From assembly GCA_015654855.1 (NCBI GenBank), contig JAATGA010000317.1:1-36130 (forward strand): DNA of 36,130 nt, given 5' to 3'. A program made the position numbers and the translations under genes. Position 1 is the stretch's first letter, and the number at the start of each line of letters is the position of its first letter. The notes beneath the pieces are model-generated. The model did no database searches and was not told the origin of the DNA. It worked only from the letters and a program-made list of their open reading frames with translations. The stretch is from Rhodobacterales bacterium (lineage in GTDB: Bacteria; Pseudomonadota; Alphaproteobacteria; Rhodobacterales; Rhodobacteraceae). Shown piece after piece: positions 1 through 9,051 of the stretch.

Positions 1-1256
1 TGCACGCCCTGCGCCCAATAGCCCAGCAGGGATGTCAGGTGCCGCTGCTCGGACGCCTTGGCGGCCGAAAGGGCCACCAACTCGCCCCAGATACGCTTTA
101 CCCGGTCCTCGCCGCGTTGCGTGGTCAGGGTTTCGTGCTCGTAGACCGCCTCATACAGCAGTTTCGCCGACCGCATGGACGCGCCTTGCGTCGCCGCCGT
201 CAGCGCCACCATCTTCTTCTGGAACAGAAAGCCGGGCAGCACCATCAGCAACCCGCCCGCGATCAGGATCCAGACGAGGTTGCCGGCAATCGAGGCGACG
301 AGCGCCAGAAAGATCAGGATGAAGGGCAGATCGGCCAGCGTGCCGATGGTCGAGGCGGTGAAGAACTCCCGGACCGAGCCGAATTCGCGCATGGTCGAGA
401 AAATCGCGCTCGGGCGGCGGTCCATGGGCGCCGAGCGCATCCCCAGCAGACGGTCCATCAGGAAGGATTGCGCCGACAGCTCGACCCGCCGTCCGGTCAT
501 GTCCATCAGCCCGGAGCGCGCGACTTTCAGGAACCCCTCCAGCAGGATCGCCAGCATCGCCCCGCCCGCCAGCACCCAAAGCGTCGGTTCCGACTGGTTC
601 GGGATCACCCGGTCGTAGACTTGCAGCGAGAACAGCGCGACCGCGACGGCGAGCAGGTTGGCCACCAGGGAGCCGAGCGCGACCTCGCCCATCTGCCGGC
701 GGAACCGGGCGAAGCGGCCCCAGAACCAGTGGCGTTCTCCGCCGCCGCCGCCGTGGCGGGATTCGATCTCCGCCATCGACGGGCGGGCGGTCAGGATACG
801 GCCGCCATAGACCCGCATGAATTCGGCGAAGGGCACCTCGGCGCGCAGATCGGGGCAGGTGTGGTCGTAAAGCTCGACCCCCCGGTCGTCCTCGCCCAGG
901 ACCAGCACGACCTGGCCGCTGGTCATCTCGGCCAGGGCGGGCCAATGGGCGGGGCGCGGGTGGCGGGGCGCGTCGACCCGCGCATCGAGTCCTGCGGCAC
1001 CGAAGACCGCCGCCAGGTGTTCCAGCGTCACATCTCCGCCCGAGGCCGCGATTTCCAGATGCTCCAGCAGGTCCGAGGCCGAGATCTCGGCTCCCAGCAA
1101 TCCGGCATAGACCGCGCCGATCTGGGCGCGGGAAATAGCCCGCGCACCATGGCGGGGGGCGGCCGGGGCGGCAACGGGCGCCGTCGCCGTGACGCGCGGC
1201 TCGGGCCGGGCGACCTGGGCCGCGTTGATCTCGAAGGACACCACACGATCGTTCAC
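1..1256 (-). CDS. Type I secretion system permease/ATPase (ABC exporter), partial, runs off the left edge
   Basis: Reverse frame from GTG at 1256 reads VNDRVVSFEINAAQVARPEPRV...EFMRVYGGRILTARPS...GSLVANLLAVAVALFSLQVYDRVIPNQSEPTLWVLAGGAMLAILLEGFLKVARSG; typical N-terminal and TM region of LapB/LssB-like exporters. GTGA overlaps the TolC stop. Not in the ORF track because it is open at the edge and starts with GTG. Confidence 0.85.
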   Translation of the reverse strand, partial: MNDRVVSFEINAAQVARPEPRVTATAPVAAPAAPRHGARAISRAQIGAVYAGLLGAEISASDLLEHLEIAASGGDVTLEHLAAVFGAAGLDARVDAPRHPRPAHWPALAEMTSGQVVLVLGEDDRGVELYDHTCPDLRAEVPFAEFMRVYGGRILTARPSMAEIESRHGGGGGERHWFWGRFARFRRQMGEVALGSLVANLLAVAVALFSLQVYDRVIPNQSEPTLWVLAGGAMLAILLEGFLKVARSGLMDMTGRRVELSAQSFLMDRLLGMRSAPMDRRPSAIFSTMREFGSVREFFTASTIGTLADLPFILIFLALVASIAGNLVWILIAGGLLMVLPGFLFQKKMVALTAATQGASMRSAKLLYEAVYEHETLTTQRGEDRVKRIWGELVALSAAKASEQRHLTSLLGYWAQGV

Positions 1257-2560
1257 AGCCGCCCTCCATCCACCAGAAGCCCGCGATCCCGCGCGATTTG
1301 CAGTTTCAGCGTCGCGATATCATACCGCAATGAGACCTGATCGCGTTCCAGCCGGGCATAGTCGTCGTATTGCGACACCAGCTCCAGCAGGGTGCGGCGG
1401 CCGGCCTTGTATTGCACCGAGAAGGTCTCGAAGTTCTTCGCCGTCTGGGCCAGAACCACCGCCCCCTCGGCCCGACGCGACTCATAGGCCGCGATCTGGC
1501 GGTTCAGGGCGACGATCTTGCGGTTCGCATCCTCGACCGCATCGGCGTTGCGTTTCGCCGCGACCTCCGGGGCCGCATCCAGCGCCCGGTTCGTGGCGCG
1601 GTTGCCCGCGCTCATCAGCCCGCCGAGACTGACCGAGGGGCTGATCCCGCCGCTCGTCAGGCTGGCGTCAAGCCCGATGCCGGGCAAAAGGCCCGAACGT
1701 TCTGCCTGGGCCTGGGCCACGGTGCGTTTACCCTCGGCCCGGGTTTCCAGCACCGACAGCGGTTCGGGCTTGCCGTCATCGGGCGGCAGGTCCTGCACGC
1801 CCGAGATGCCCGGCAGCGGCCCGCCGGCGATGGCGGCGAGTTCGGCCATGGCGGTGCGCTCGCTCTCGCGGTCGTCGGCGAGGGTGGCGCGCATCTCCAT
1901 CAGCTTTTGCGAGACGATCTGCGCCTCAGATCCGTCGGACAGACCGCCCTCGACCCGGACGCGCATGATCCGCTCGAATTCCAGCAGGCGGGCCGTGGCG
2001 CGTTCGGCCACCCCGGCCTGGTCGCGCGCGCTTTGCGCCGACAGGTAATAGGTCAGCCCGTCATAGACGCGCTGGTTCATCTCGACCGACAGGGCGATGG
2101 CCGCAACCTCGACATCGGCGGCGGCATAGGCCCGTTCGGCCTTGCGCTTGCCGTTGTCGAACAGCGCCTGTTCCAGCACCAGCCCCGCCGCGATCGACGA
2201 CAGCGAGGTCAGGCTCACATCCGGGCCGATCTTCGGCAGCCAGTTCTTCGCCTGGGCCCGGGCGCGCAGCCGGGCGACGCGCAGTTCCGCCTCGGACGCG
2301 CCGGTCGAGGCGTGCAGGACCGCCTCGGCCACATTGGCATAGGGGCCGTTCGCCGGCAGGACCGACCGGCGCGCCATCAGATCCGCGATCAGGGGCGAGG
2401 CCACCTCTTCCTGCGGCGAGAGCGCGGGCGCCGCCCCTGGGGCGAAGTCGGATTTCGACACATCCGCGTTCGTTCCGCCGCCGACGCAAGCCGCCAGCAG
2501 GATGCACGCCACCAGTGCCGGAACCGCAGTCCCGGCCTTCAGCCTGTGGTCCAAGGCCAT
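1253..2560 (-). CDS. TolC-family outer membrane efflux lipoprotein of a type I secretion system
   Basis: 435 aa, lipobox-like LLAAC, two repeated helical OEP halves; adjacent to ABC exporter and adhesin. Confidence 0.85.
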   Translation of the reverse strand: MALDHRLKAGTAVPALVACILLAACVGGGTNADVSKSDFAPGAAPALSPQEEVASPLIADLMARRSVLPANGPYANVAEAVLHASTGASEAELRVARLRARAQAKNWLPKIGPDVSLTSLSSIAAGLVLEQALFDNGKRKAERAYAAADVEVAAIALSVEMNQRVYDGLTYYLSAQSARDQAGVAERATARLLEFERIMRVRVEGGLSDGSEAQIVSQKLMEMRATLADDRESERTAMAELAAIAGGPLPGISGVQDLPPDDGKPEPLSVLETRAEGKRTVAQAQAERSGLLPGIGLDASLTSGGISPSVSLGGLMSAGNRATNRALDAAPEVAAKRNADAVEDANRKIVALNRQIAAYESRRAEGAVVLAQTAKNFETFSVQYKAGRRTLLELVSQYDDYARLERDQVSLRYDIATLKLQIARDRGLLVDGGRL

Positions 2561-2586
2561 GGGCCTTCCCCTCCGCGTGTCAGCGA

Positions 2587-5500
2587 TCAGATGATCGTGG
2601 TGTGGATGTCGTCGTCGACCAGCAGCGTGTTGCCCGTCCCCAGCGTGTAGATCGTGTAGCTTTCGCCATCCACGGTCGCGTTGCCGCTGGCAACCCCGCC
2701 GACGATGTTCACGCTGTCGTCGCTGCCGCCGGCGACGGTCAGCTGGTGATCCTCGCCGGTGATGGCTTTGAGCTGCGACTCGTCGATCGTCAGACTGGCC
2801 TGCGGCGCGAGCGTCAGGTCGATCTTGGTGAAGTCAAACTCCGACAGGCCGGCGCGGTTCAGGTCGACGGTCACCGTGTTGGTGTTGTTGACGATGAACA
2901 GGGTCGAAGCCGAGTTGCCGGCGACATCGGTGTTCTCGATCACCAGATAGCTGCCGTCGGCAACGCCCTTGTCGAAATCATAAATGTCTGTCGTCGGCCG
3001 ATCCGTCTTATCCACTGCTATGGTCGAGGTCTCACCCGAGGCGTCCACCTGATGGAACGTAACATCTTCGCCGTCGATATTTGCATAGATGCCGGTCATC
3101 GCGCCCGCGTCGCGCACGATCTTCGAGACATCGGGCGAGTCGGGCGCGACCGTATCGACCACCACCGACTGGCTGATGACATCCGAGACGTTGCCCGCGA
3201 CATCGGTGGCGGTGATCGTGACCGCCAGCGTGGTGCCCTCGCCCGTCGGCAGATCGGCCGTCGGGATCGTCGCCGACCAAGCGCCGGTGGAGCTTGCGAC
3301 CGTCGTCACCGAATGGCCGTTGCCAAGGTCGATCACGACGGTCGAACCCGCCTCGACCGTTCCCGAGACCAGCACGCCGTCGGCACGTTCCAGGGCGTTG
3401 ATATAGCCGTCGCCGCCGATCTTGCCGGTCAGGGTGAAGTTCTCGACCAGCGTATCGGTCTTGACCGAAGAGCTCAGGGTCGAGGTGTTGCCCACGGCGT
3501 CGGTCGCGACTGCCGTGATCGCCACGGTGTTGCCGGCCCCCTGCGGGATCGCACCCGCCGGGATCGTCGCGACCCAAGTCGTGCCGCTGACCGTCGCGGT
3601 ATAGGTACCGTAAGATCCGAAGGTCACCTTGACCGTGGACCCGGCCTCGACCGTACCGGTGATCGTCAGACCGGCGGCGGATTCGACTTTGTTCAGGATG
3701 CCGTCACCGCCGGTGGACAGAGGCGCCTCGGTGAAAGGTTTGACCTCGGTGTCGATGGCGATGGTCCGGGTGGCGGTGGCGGTGTTGCCGGCCGCATCGG
3801 TCGCCGTGACGGTCGCGACAGCGCTGGTCGTGCCCGAGGGGATTTCCGAGGTCCCGAAGCTCGCCGTCCAGGTGCCGGTCGACGAGGCGGTCACGGTCTT
3901 GGTCGCGCCGGCGAAGGACACGCTGACGATCGAACCCGCTTCGGCCGTGCCGGTCAGCGCGATACCCGCCGCACGTTCCGCGCCCGAAACGGTGTCGTCG
4001 CCGCCGGTCTGACCGGCGGGCAGGGCGACCGAGATCTCGGTGTCCACGGCGACGGTTTTGGTTGCGGTGGCGGTGTTGCCGGCCACATCGGTCGAAACTA
4101 CGGTGACGGTCGAGGAATAGGTGCCGCCCGGAACGCTGGCGTATTCCGCGCTCCAGCTGCCCGAAGAGGAAACCGGGGCGGTGACGGTCGTGCCGTTCCA
4201 GGTGACCTTGACGGTCGATCCGGCCTCGCCCGTGCCGGTCAGGGTGACACCGGCGGTCGATTCCGACAGGTTGACGATGTTGTCGGCCGCCACCGGGCTG
4301 GAAATCGCCACGGCGTTCTGCGTGTCGACATTGAAGGTGTGGCTGCTGTTCGTAACGTTGCCCGCAGCATCGGCAGAGGTGACCGTGACGGTCGAGGAAT
4401 AGGTGCCCGAGGCGACCGTTCCGGCCGGCCAGCTCGCCGACCAGCTTCCATCCGAGCCGGCGGTGACGGTCTGCGACACGCCGGCGATGGTGAAGGTCAG
4501 CGTGGCCCCCGCGGTCGCGCTGCCGGTCAGGGTCAGCAGATCCTGCGATTCCACCAGATTGACGGTGTTGTCCGATGTCACCGAATTGAAGGTGACGGTG
4601 TTCGGCACCGTATCGACGACCAGCGTGTCGGTGATGGTGGTGACGTTGCCGTTCACATCGGTCGCGGTGACGGTGATCCCGGTTTCATATTCGCCCGAAG
4701 TGACCTGATCGGTGGTGAAGGTCACGGTCCAGGTGCCGTCGGATCCCACGGTGGTCGACTGGCTCGACCCCGCGACCTCGACCACGATTGTCGCGCCGGC
4801 TTCGCCCGAACCCGAGATCGACACGCCGTCGGTGTATTCGGTCGCGTTCTCGACATCGCCGGTGCTTTTCGCGCCTTCGGTGATCGCCACATCGGGCGGG
4901 GTCATATCGATCAGCGTTTCCGGCCCGGTCAGGGTCACGTCGCCACCCGGCGTGGTGACCACGACCTCGGCGGAATAATCCCCGTCGTCCGGCAGATTGT
5001 CGGTCGGGAAGGTGACGCCCCAGGTGCCATCCTCGTCGATCGTCGTCGTCTCGGTCTTGTCGCCGATGGTTACGGTCACGCTGTCGCCCGGCTCCCCGGT
5101 GCCGGTGACGGTGATCGAGGGAGTATCGGTGTTGGTGGTCAGCGTGGTCTTGTCGCGCGGATCGACGGTCGGCTCCGCACGGTCGCGATCGCCGCCCGTG
5201 TCGCCGTCGCCATCCCCGTCGCCCGTGCCGGTATCACCGCCGCCCGTGCCCGTGTCGCCGCCGTCGCCATCCCCTTCACCCGTGCCGGTATCACCACCGC
5301 CAGTGCCCATGTCGCCACCGCCGGTGTCCCCGTCGCCCATGCCGTTGTCGTCATCGGAGTCACCACCGCCACCGCCGATGATCGCGGCACCGCCGCCGAT
5401 CACAGCGGCCGCTGCCGCCGCCGAACCCAGACCGCCGCCGAAGCCCAGCAGGCCCGGGATCAGCGGCGCCATGCCCGCGGGGCTGGTGTCGACCACACCG

Positions 5501-5898
5501 GCAGCCAGAGGATCGGCCTCGCTGAATTTCAGATGGTCCAGCGGGCTCCATTTCTCGAAGCCCTGGACGGGGCCGTAATCGGCGAACAAGGCGCCGTTGC
5601 CGCCGTCGCGGATGACCACTTCCATGATCTGGTCGTCGTGTGACAGGAAGAGATGGTTGGCCTCGCCCGCCTCGACGTTGAAATAGTTGACGAGGGTGAC
5701 CGTGCGGCCATCGGCCAGTTTCACGATCAGGTCGCGGCCCTGCTGCTCATAGCCGACGACGCTGGCCTGCGAGATGTTCAGCGAAACGCTGTCCCCCGAC
5801 GCGACCTGGATAAAGTTGCTTTGACCTTCGCCTGCGACAGTGCCGTTCTGAACGCTGCCCGCACCATCGCGGACCGCGAAATGAATCGCCGTACCCAT
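2587..5898 (-). CDS. BapA-like large adhesin with BapA-type prefix domain, tandem Ig-like domains and type I secretion C-terminus
   Basis: ORF 2587..5916; likely start MGTAIHFAVRDGAG at 5898 with GGAG upstream. Multiple ~90-aa Ig-like repeats (xxITGTVEAGSTVKVTF...VTATDAAGNT). C-terminus YTIYTLGTGNTLLVDDDIHTTII. Confidence 0.9.
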   Translation of the reverse strand: MGTAIHFAVRDGAGSVQNGTVAGEGQSNFIQVASGDSVSLNISQASVVGYEQQGRDLIVKLADGRTVTLVNYFNVEAGEANHLFLSHDDQIMEVVIRDGGNGALFADYGPVQGFEKWSPLDHLKFSEADPLAAGVVDTSPAGMAPLIPGLLGFGGGLGSAAAAAAVIGGGAAIIGGGGGDSDDDNGMGDGDTGGGDMGTGGGDTGTGEGDGDGGDTGTGGGDTGTGDGDGDGDTGGDRDRAEPTVDPRDKTTLTTNTDTPSITVTGTGEPGDSVTVTIGDKTETTTIDEDGTWGVTFPTDNLPDDGDYSAEVVVTTPGGDVTLTGPETLIDMTPPDVAITEGAKSTGDVENATEYTDGVSISGSGEAGATIVVEVAGSSQSTTVGSDGTWTVTFTTDQVTSGEYETGITVTATDVNGNVTTITDTLVVDTVPNTVTFNSVTSDNTVNLVESQDLLTLTGSATAGATLTFTIAGVSQTVTAGSDGSWSASWPAGTVASGTYSSTVTVTSADAAGNVTNSSHTFNVDTQNAVAISSPVAADNIVNLSESTAGVTLTGTGEAGSTVKVTWNGTTVTAPVSSSGSWSAEYASVPGGTYSSTVTVVSTDVAGNTATATKTVAVDTEISVALPAGQTGGDDTVSGAERAAGIALTGTAEAGSIVSVSFAGATKTVTASSTGTWTASFGTSEIPSGTTSAVATVTATDAAGNTATATRTIAIDTEVKPFTEAPLSTGGDGILNKVESAAGLTITGTVEAGSTVKVTFGSYGTYTATVSGTTWVATIPAGAIPQGAGNTVAITAVATDAVGNTSTLSSSVKTDTLVENFTLTGKIGGDGYINALERADGVLVSGTVEAGSTVVIDLGNGHSVTTVASSTGAWSATIPTADLPTGEGTTLAVTITATDVAGNVSDVISQSVVVDTVAPDSPDVSKIVRDAGAMTGIYANIDGEDVTFHQVDASGETSTIAVDKTDRPTTDIYDFDKGVADGSYLVIENTDVAGNSASTLFIVNNTNTVTVDLNRAGLSEFDFTKIDLTLAPQASLTIDESQLKAITGEDHQLTVAGGSDDSVNIVGGVASGNATVDGESYTIYTLGTGNTLLVDDDIHTTII
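3050..5140 (-). repeat. Tandem Ig-like domain-encoding repeats (about 7-8 units, ~270-300 bp each)
   Basis: Recurrent motifs GTxEAGSTV, GxWxAxxP and TATDxAGNxxxxxxxxxVDT in the adhesin translation. Confidence 0.8.
5150..5370 (-). repeat. Low-complexity Gly/Asp/Thr linker-encoding repeat in the adhesin
   Basis: Translation GGGGGDSDDDNGMGDGDTGGGDMGTGGGDTGTGEGDGDGGDTGTGGGDTGTGDGDGDGDTGGDRDRAEP. Confidence 0.85.
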
Positions 5899-6403
5899 TA
5901 TACTACTCCGCCTCAAAGCCGCGCCTCAGCGTGCGCGACGTGTTTATTGGCCCCGGTTTTCCGAAACCTATTGCGGCCAGTGATAAATAGGAATTTTTGA
6001 AATTTCTAGTCGTTGCTTTCGCCTATGCCGCAACTTTCGCCCATTTCCCCCCAAATTTTGACAAATTTGCCATGGCGATCCATCGGGCCACTACCTCCAG
6101 GTGTATTGATCCCGGGGCGGCGCAACCCCTGCCCCTTGCACCTCGGGCCAGCGCCCCCCGAAACACCGCCCGCCACCCTCATCGCAGGAAGAAACTTGCG
6201 CCATCAACGTCCCATCTTCCTCTGGTAAGGAAATACGCCGGGTAGTCCGAGGGGCCGGCGGCCCCAAGCATGGCGCTTCGACCGGATCCGAGCTGTCGGA
6301 CCAATGCCAAATTAATACCGATCAGCCGGATTCGCGTGCGCTTCCGCTGTTTCAGAGCAAAATTGGTCGAATCTTTCGATCCTCCTTTCCATGCGGTATC
6401 TTT

Positions 6404-6416
6404 TTGGTATTATCAA
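6404..6416. promoter_or_regulatory. Candidate GntR/HutC-type operator upstream of the amino-sugar operon
   Basis: TTGGTA-T-TATCAA imperfect dyad (5/6) 16 nt upstream of the kinase ATG; resembles TGGTnnnnACCA-type sites of NagR/YvoA-like regulators. Confidence 0.4.
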
Positions 6417-6431
6417 TGCGAAGAGGATCGC

Positions 6432-7274
6432 ATGACCTGGTATCTGGGAATAGACGGGGGCGGCACCGGCTGCCGGGCGGCGCTGACCAATACGGCGGGC
6501 CGCGTGCTCGGCCGGGCAGAGGGCGGGCCGGCCAATATCGCCTCGGATCCCGAAGGTGCGCTGGCCAACCTGCTCGCCGTGGCCGGGGCCGCAACGCGGG
6601 GCATCGCGCCGCTGTCGCAGATCGTGGCCGGCCTGGGGCTGGCCGGGGCCAATGCGGCAGGGGCGGCCGGACGGCTGGCGGCGGCTCTGCCCTTCGCCCG
6701 CGCGCGGATCGTGACGGATGCGATCACCGCGCCGCGCGGCGCGCTCGGGCCTCGCGACGGGATCGTCGCGGCCATGGGCACCGGATCGGTCTATGGCATC
6801 CAGCGGGGTGGTCGGCTGCGGCAGATCGGCGGGCGTGGCCTGGCCGTTGGCGACGAGGCGAGCGGTGCCTGGCTCGGCCGCAACGCCATGGCCCGCGCGC
6901 TGCGCGCCGCCGACGGGATGGAACCGCCGACACCCTTCCTCTCCGCGCTGATCGCCCGCCATGGCGGGGACGAGGCCGCCACCGGCTGGACCGTCACCGC
7001 GCGCCCCGTGGATTTCGCCCGCCTCGCGCCCGAGATCGCGGCCAGCGACGACCCCGCTGCCCGCGCCCTGATCGCCGAGGCGGTGGCGCAGATCGACGCC
7101 GCCATCGCTGTCCTGCAAGAGGGTGTGGATCTGCCGGTCGTGACGATCGGCGGGCTGGCGCAGGTCTATGCCCCCTTCCTTTCCCGCCGCTGGCGGATCG
7201 CGCCTGCGGCGGGCAGCCCGCTCGACGGCGCCCTCGCCCTCGCGCGGGGCGAGATCGCGGAAAGCGGCGCATGA
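6432..7274 (+). CDS. BadF/BadG/BcrA/BcrD-type ATPase, N-acetylglucosamine kinase-like
   Basis: MTWYLGIDGGGTGCRAALTN...; GxDGGGT phosphate motif, GTGSVYG; start 6432 inside the longer ORF 6270..7274. Confidence 0.85.
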   Translation: MTWYLGIDGGGTGCRAALTNTAGRVLGRAEGGPANIASDPEGALANLLAVAGAATRGIAPLSQIVAGLGLAGANAAGAAGRLAAALPFARARIVTDAITAPRGALGPRDGIVAAMGTGSVYGIQRGGRLRQIGGRGLAVGDEASGAWLGRNAMARALRAADGMEPPTPFLSALIARHGGDEAATGWTVTARPVDFARLAPEIAASDDPAARALIAEAVAQIDAAIAVLQEGVDLPVVTIGGLAQVYAPFLSRRWRIAPAAGSPLDGALALARGEIAESGA

Positions 7275-8029
7275 CCGGCATCTTCACCGCCCATGGCTTC
7301 GACAAGGCCGGGCCGCTTTATCTGCAACTGCAACACCGCATCGCCGGGGCGATGGCGCGGGGGGAACTGCCGCCCGGCGCGGGCCTTCCGGCAGAGCGCG
7401 ATATGGCGGCGATGACCGGCCTGTCGCGCGTCACCGTCCGCAAGGCGGTCGAGGGGCTGGTGGCGCGGGGACAACTGGTGCAGCGGCGCGGGTCCGGCAC
7501 CTTCGTCGCGCCAAAAGTCGAGCGGATGGAGCAGGCCCTGTCCCTGCTGACCTCGTTCACCGAGGATATGGCCCGTCGCGGCCGCCCGGTGGAAAGCCGC
7601 TGGATCGCCCGCAGCCTCGGCGCATCCGCGCCCGAGGAGGTGATGGCCCTCGGCCTCGGGCCAGGCGACCAGGTGGCACGGCTGGAACGGGTGCGGGTCT
7701 CGGGCGACCTGCCCGTCGCCCTGGAACGCACCGCCCTGCCCGCCGACATCCTGCCCGCCCCGGAACGGGTCGGGCATTCGCTCTACGCCGTGCTGGAGGC
7801 AACCGGCCACCGCCCGGTGCGCGCCGTCCAGCGCATCTTTGCCGCCAACCTCGGCGCGAAGGAGGCCGGCCTTCTGGGCGTTGCCCCCGGTGCGGCGGCG
7901 CTGAGGATCGAACGGATCAGCCACCTGCCCTCGGGCCGCGTGGTGGAATTCACCCGGTCGCTTTATCGTGGCGATGCCTACGACTTCGCCGTGGAACTGA
8001 AACGCGCATCCGAAGGGACGGCGACATGA
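7271..8029 (+). CDS. GntR-family transcriptional regulator with UTRA domain
   Basis: MTGIFTAHGFDKAGPLYLQLQHRIAGAM...GLSRVTVRKAVEGLVARGQLVQRRGSGTFV; ATGA overlap with the upstream gene. Confidence 0.9.
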   Translation: MTGIFTAHGFDKAGPLYLQLQHRIAGAMARGELPPGAGLPAERDMAAMTGLSRVTVRKAVEGLVARGQLVQRRGSGTFVAPKVERMEQALSLLTSFTEDMARRGRPVESRWIARSLGASAPEEVMALGLGPGDQVARLERVRVSGDLPVALERTALPADILPAPERVGHSLYAVLEATGHRPVRAVQRIFAANLGAKEAGLLGVAPGAAALRIERISHLPSGRVVEFTRSLYRGDAYDFAVELKRASEGTAT

Positions 8030-9051
8030 CCCAAACCCATATGGCGGCCGAAGTCGCCGAAATCCCCGAGGCCACGCGCCGCTTCCTGACCCTGTCGGCC
8101 CCGGCGCTGGCCGAGGCGGCGGCGGCCTTCCGCGCCCGGGACCCAAGGCTGCTGGTCACAGTGGCGCGGGGGTCTTCCGACCATGCCGCCACCTATCTGA
8201 AATATGCGGTCGAGATCCTGGCGGGCGTGCCCGTCGCCTCGGTCGGGCCTTCGGTCGCCTCGATCTACCACCGCACCCTGCGGCTGGACGGCGCGGCCTG
8301 CATCGGGATTTCGCAATCCGGTAAAAGCCCGGATATTGTCGAGATGATCCGTGCCGCCGGGGCGGGCGGCGCGCTGACCGCCGCGATCACCAATGTCGCC
8401 GATAGCCCGATGGCGCTCGCCTCGGCGCATTGCCTGCCCTTGCAGGCGGGGGTGGAGAAAAGCGTCGCGGCCACCAAGACCTTCGTGACCTCGGTTCTGG
8501 CCGGGCTGAGCCTGCTGGCCGAATGGCAGCAGGATGCCACCCTGCGCGCCGCCGTCACCGCCCTTCCGCAAGCGTTCGAGGCCGCGCTGCGCCTCGACTG
8601 GGAGCCGTTGGCGGCACGCCTGTCCCGCGCGCAGCAGCTTTTCGTCCTGGGCCGCGGGCCGGCCATCGCGATTTCCAACGAGGCGGCGCTGAAGTTCAAG
8701 GAAACCTGCGGGCTGCACGCCGAAAGCTATTCGGCGGCCGAGGTGCTGCATGGCCCGGCGGCGATCGTCCAGGCGCAGTTCCCGGTCCTGGCGCTTGGTG
8801 TCGACGACGCGGCGCTGCCGCAGATGAAGGCGACCGTCGAAAGGCTTGTCGGCCAGGGGGCGGATGTCTTCCTGACCGGCGCCGAAGTGCCGGGCGCGGT
8901 CACCCTGCCCTCGGTGCCGGGCCTGCATCCGCTGGTGGCGCCGCTGGTGCTGGCGGTGTCCTTCTACGCCTTCGTCGAGGGGCTGGCGCGGCGGCGTGGC
9001 TTCGACCCGGACCTGCCGCCCCATCTGCGCAAGGTGACGGAGACCCTGTGA
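8026..9051 (+). CDS. SIS-domain protein, glucosamine-6-phosphate deaminase/isomerase-like (NagB-II/AgaS type)
   Basis: MTQTHMAAEVAEIPEATRRFL...LLVTVARGSSDHAATYLKYAVE...CIGISQSGKSPD...; overlapping start in an operon with nagA. Confidence 0.85.
   Translation: MTQTHMAAEVAEIPEATRRFLTLSAPALAEAAAAFRARDPRLLVTVARGSSDHAATYLKYAVEILAGVPVASVGPSVASIYHRTLRLDGAACIGISQSGKSPDIVEMIRAAGAGGALTAAITNVADSPMALASAHCLPLQAGVEKSVAATKTFVTSVLAGLSLLAEWQQDATLRAAVTALPQAFEAALRLDWEPLAARLSRAQQLFVLGRGPAIAISNEAALKFKETCGLHAESYSAAEVLHGPAAIVQAQFPVLALGVDDAALPQMKATVERLVGQGADVFLTGAEVPGAVTLPSVPGLHPLVAPLVLAVSFYAFVEGLARRRGFDPDLPPHLRKVTETL

Noticed and set aside
2515-5643. 1042-aa + strand ORF opposite the adhesin gene
   Set aside because: Low-complexity, Arg/Gly/Asp-rich translation without domain signals; it mirrors the repeats of the real minus-strand adhesin in a GC-rich genome.
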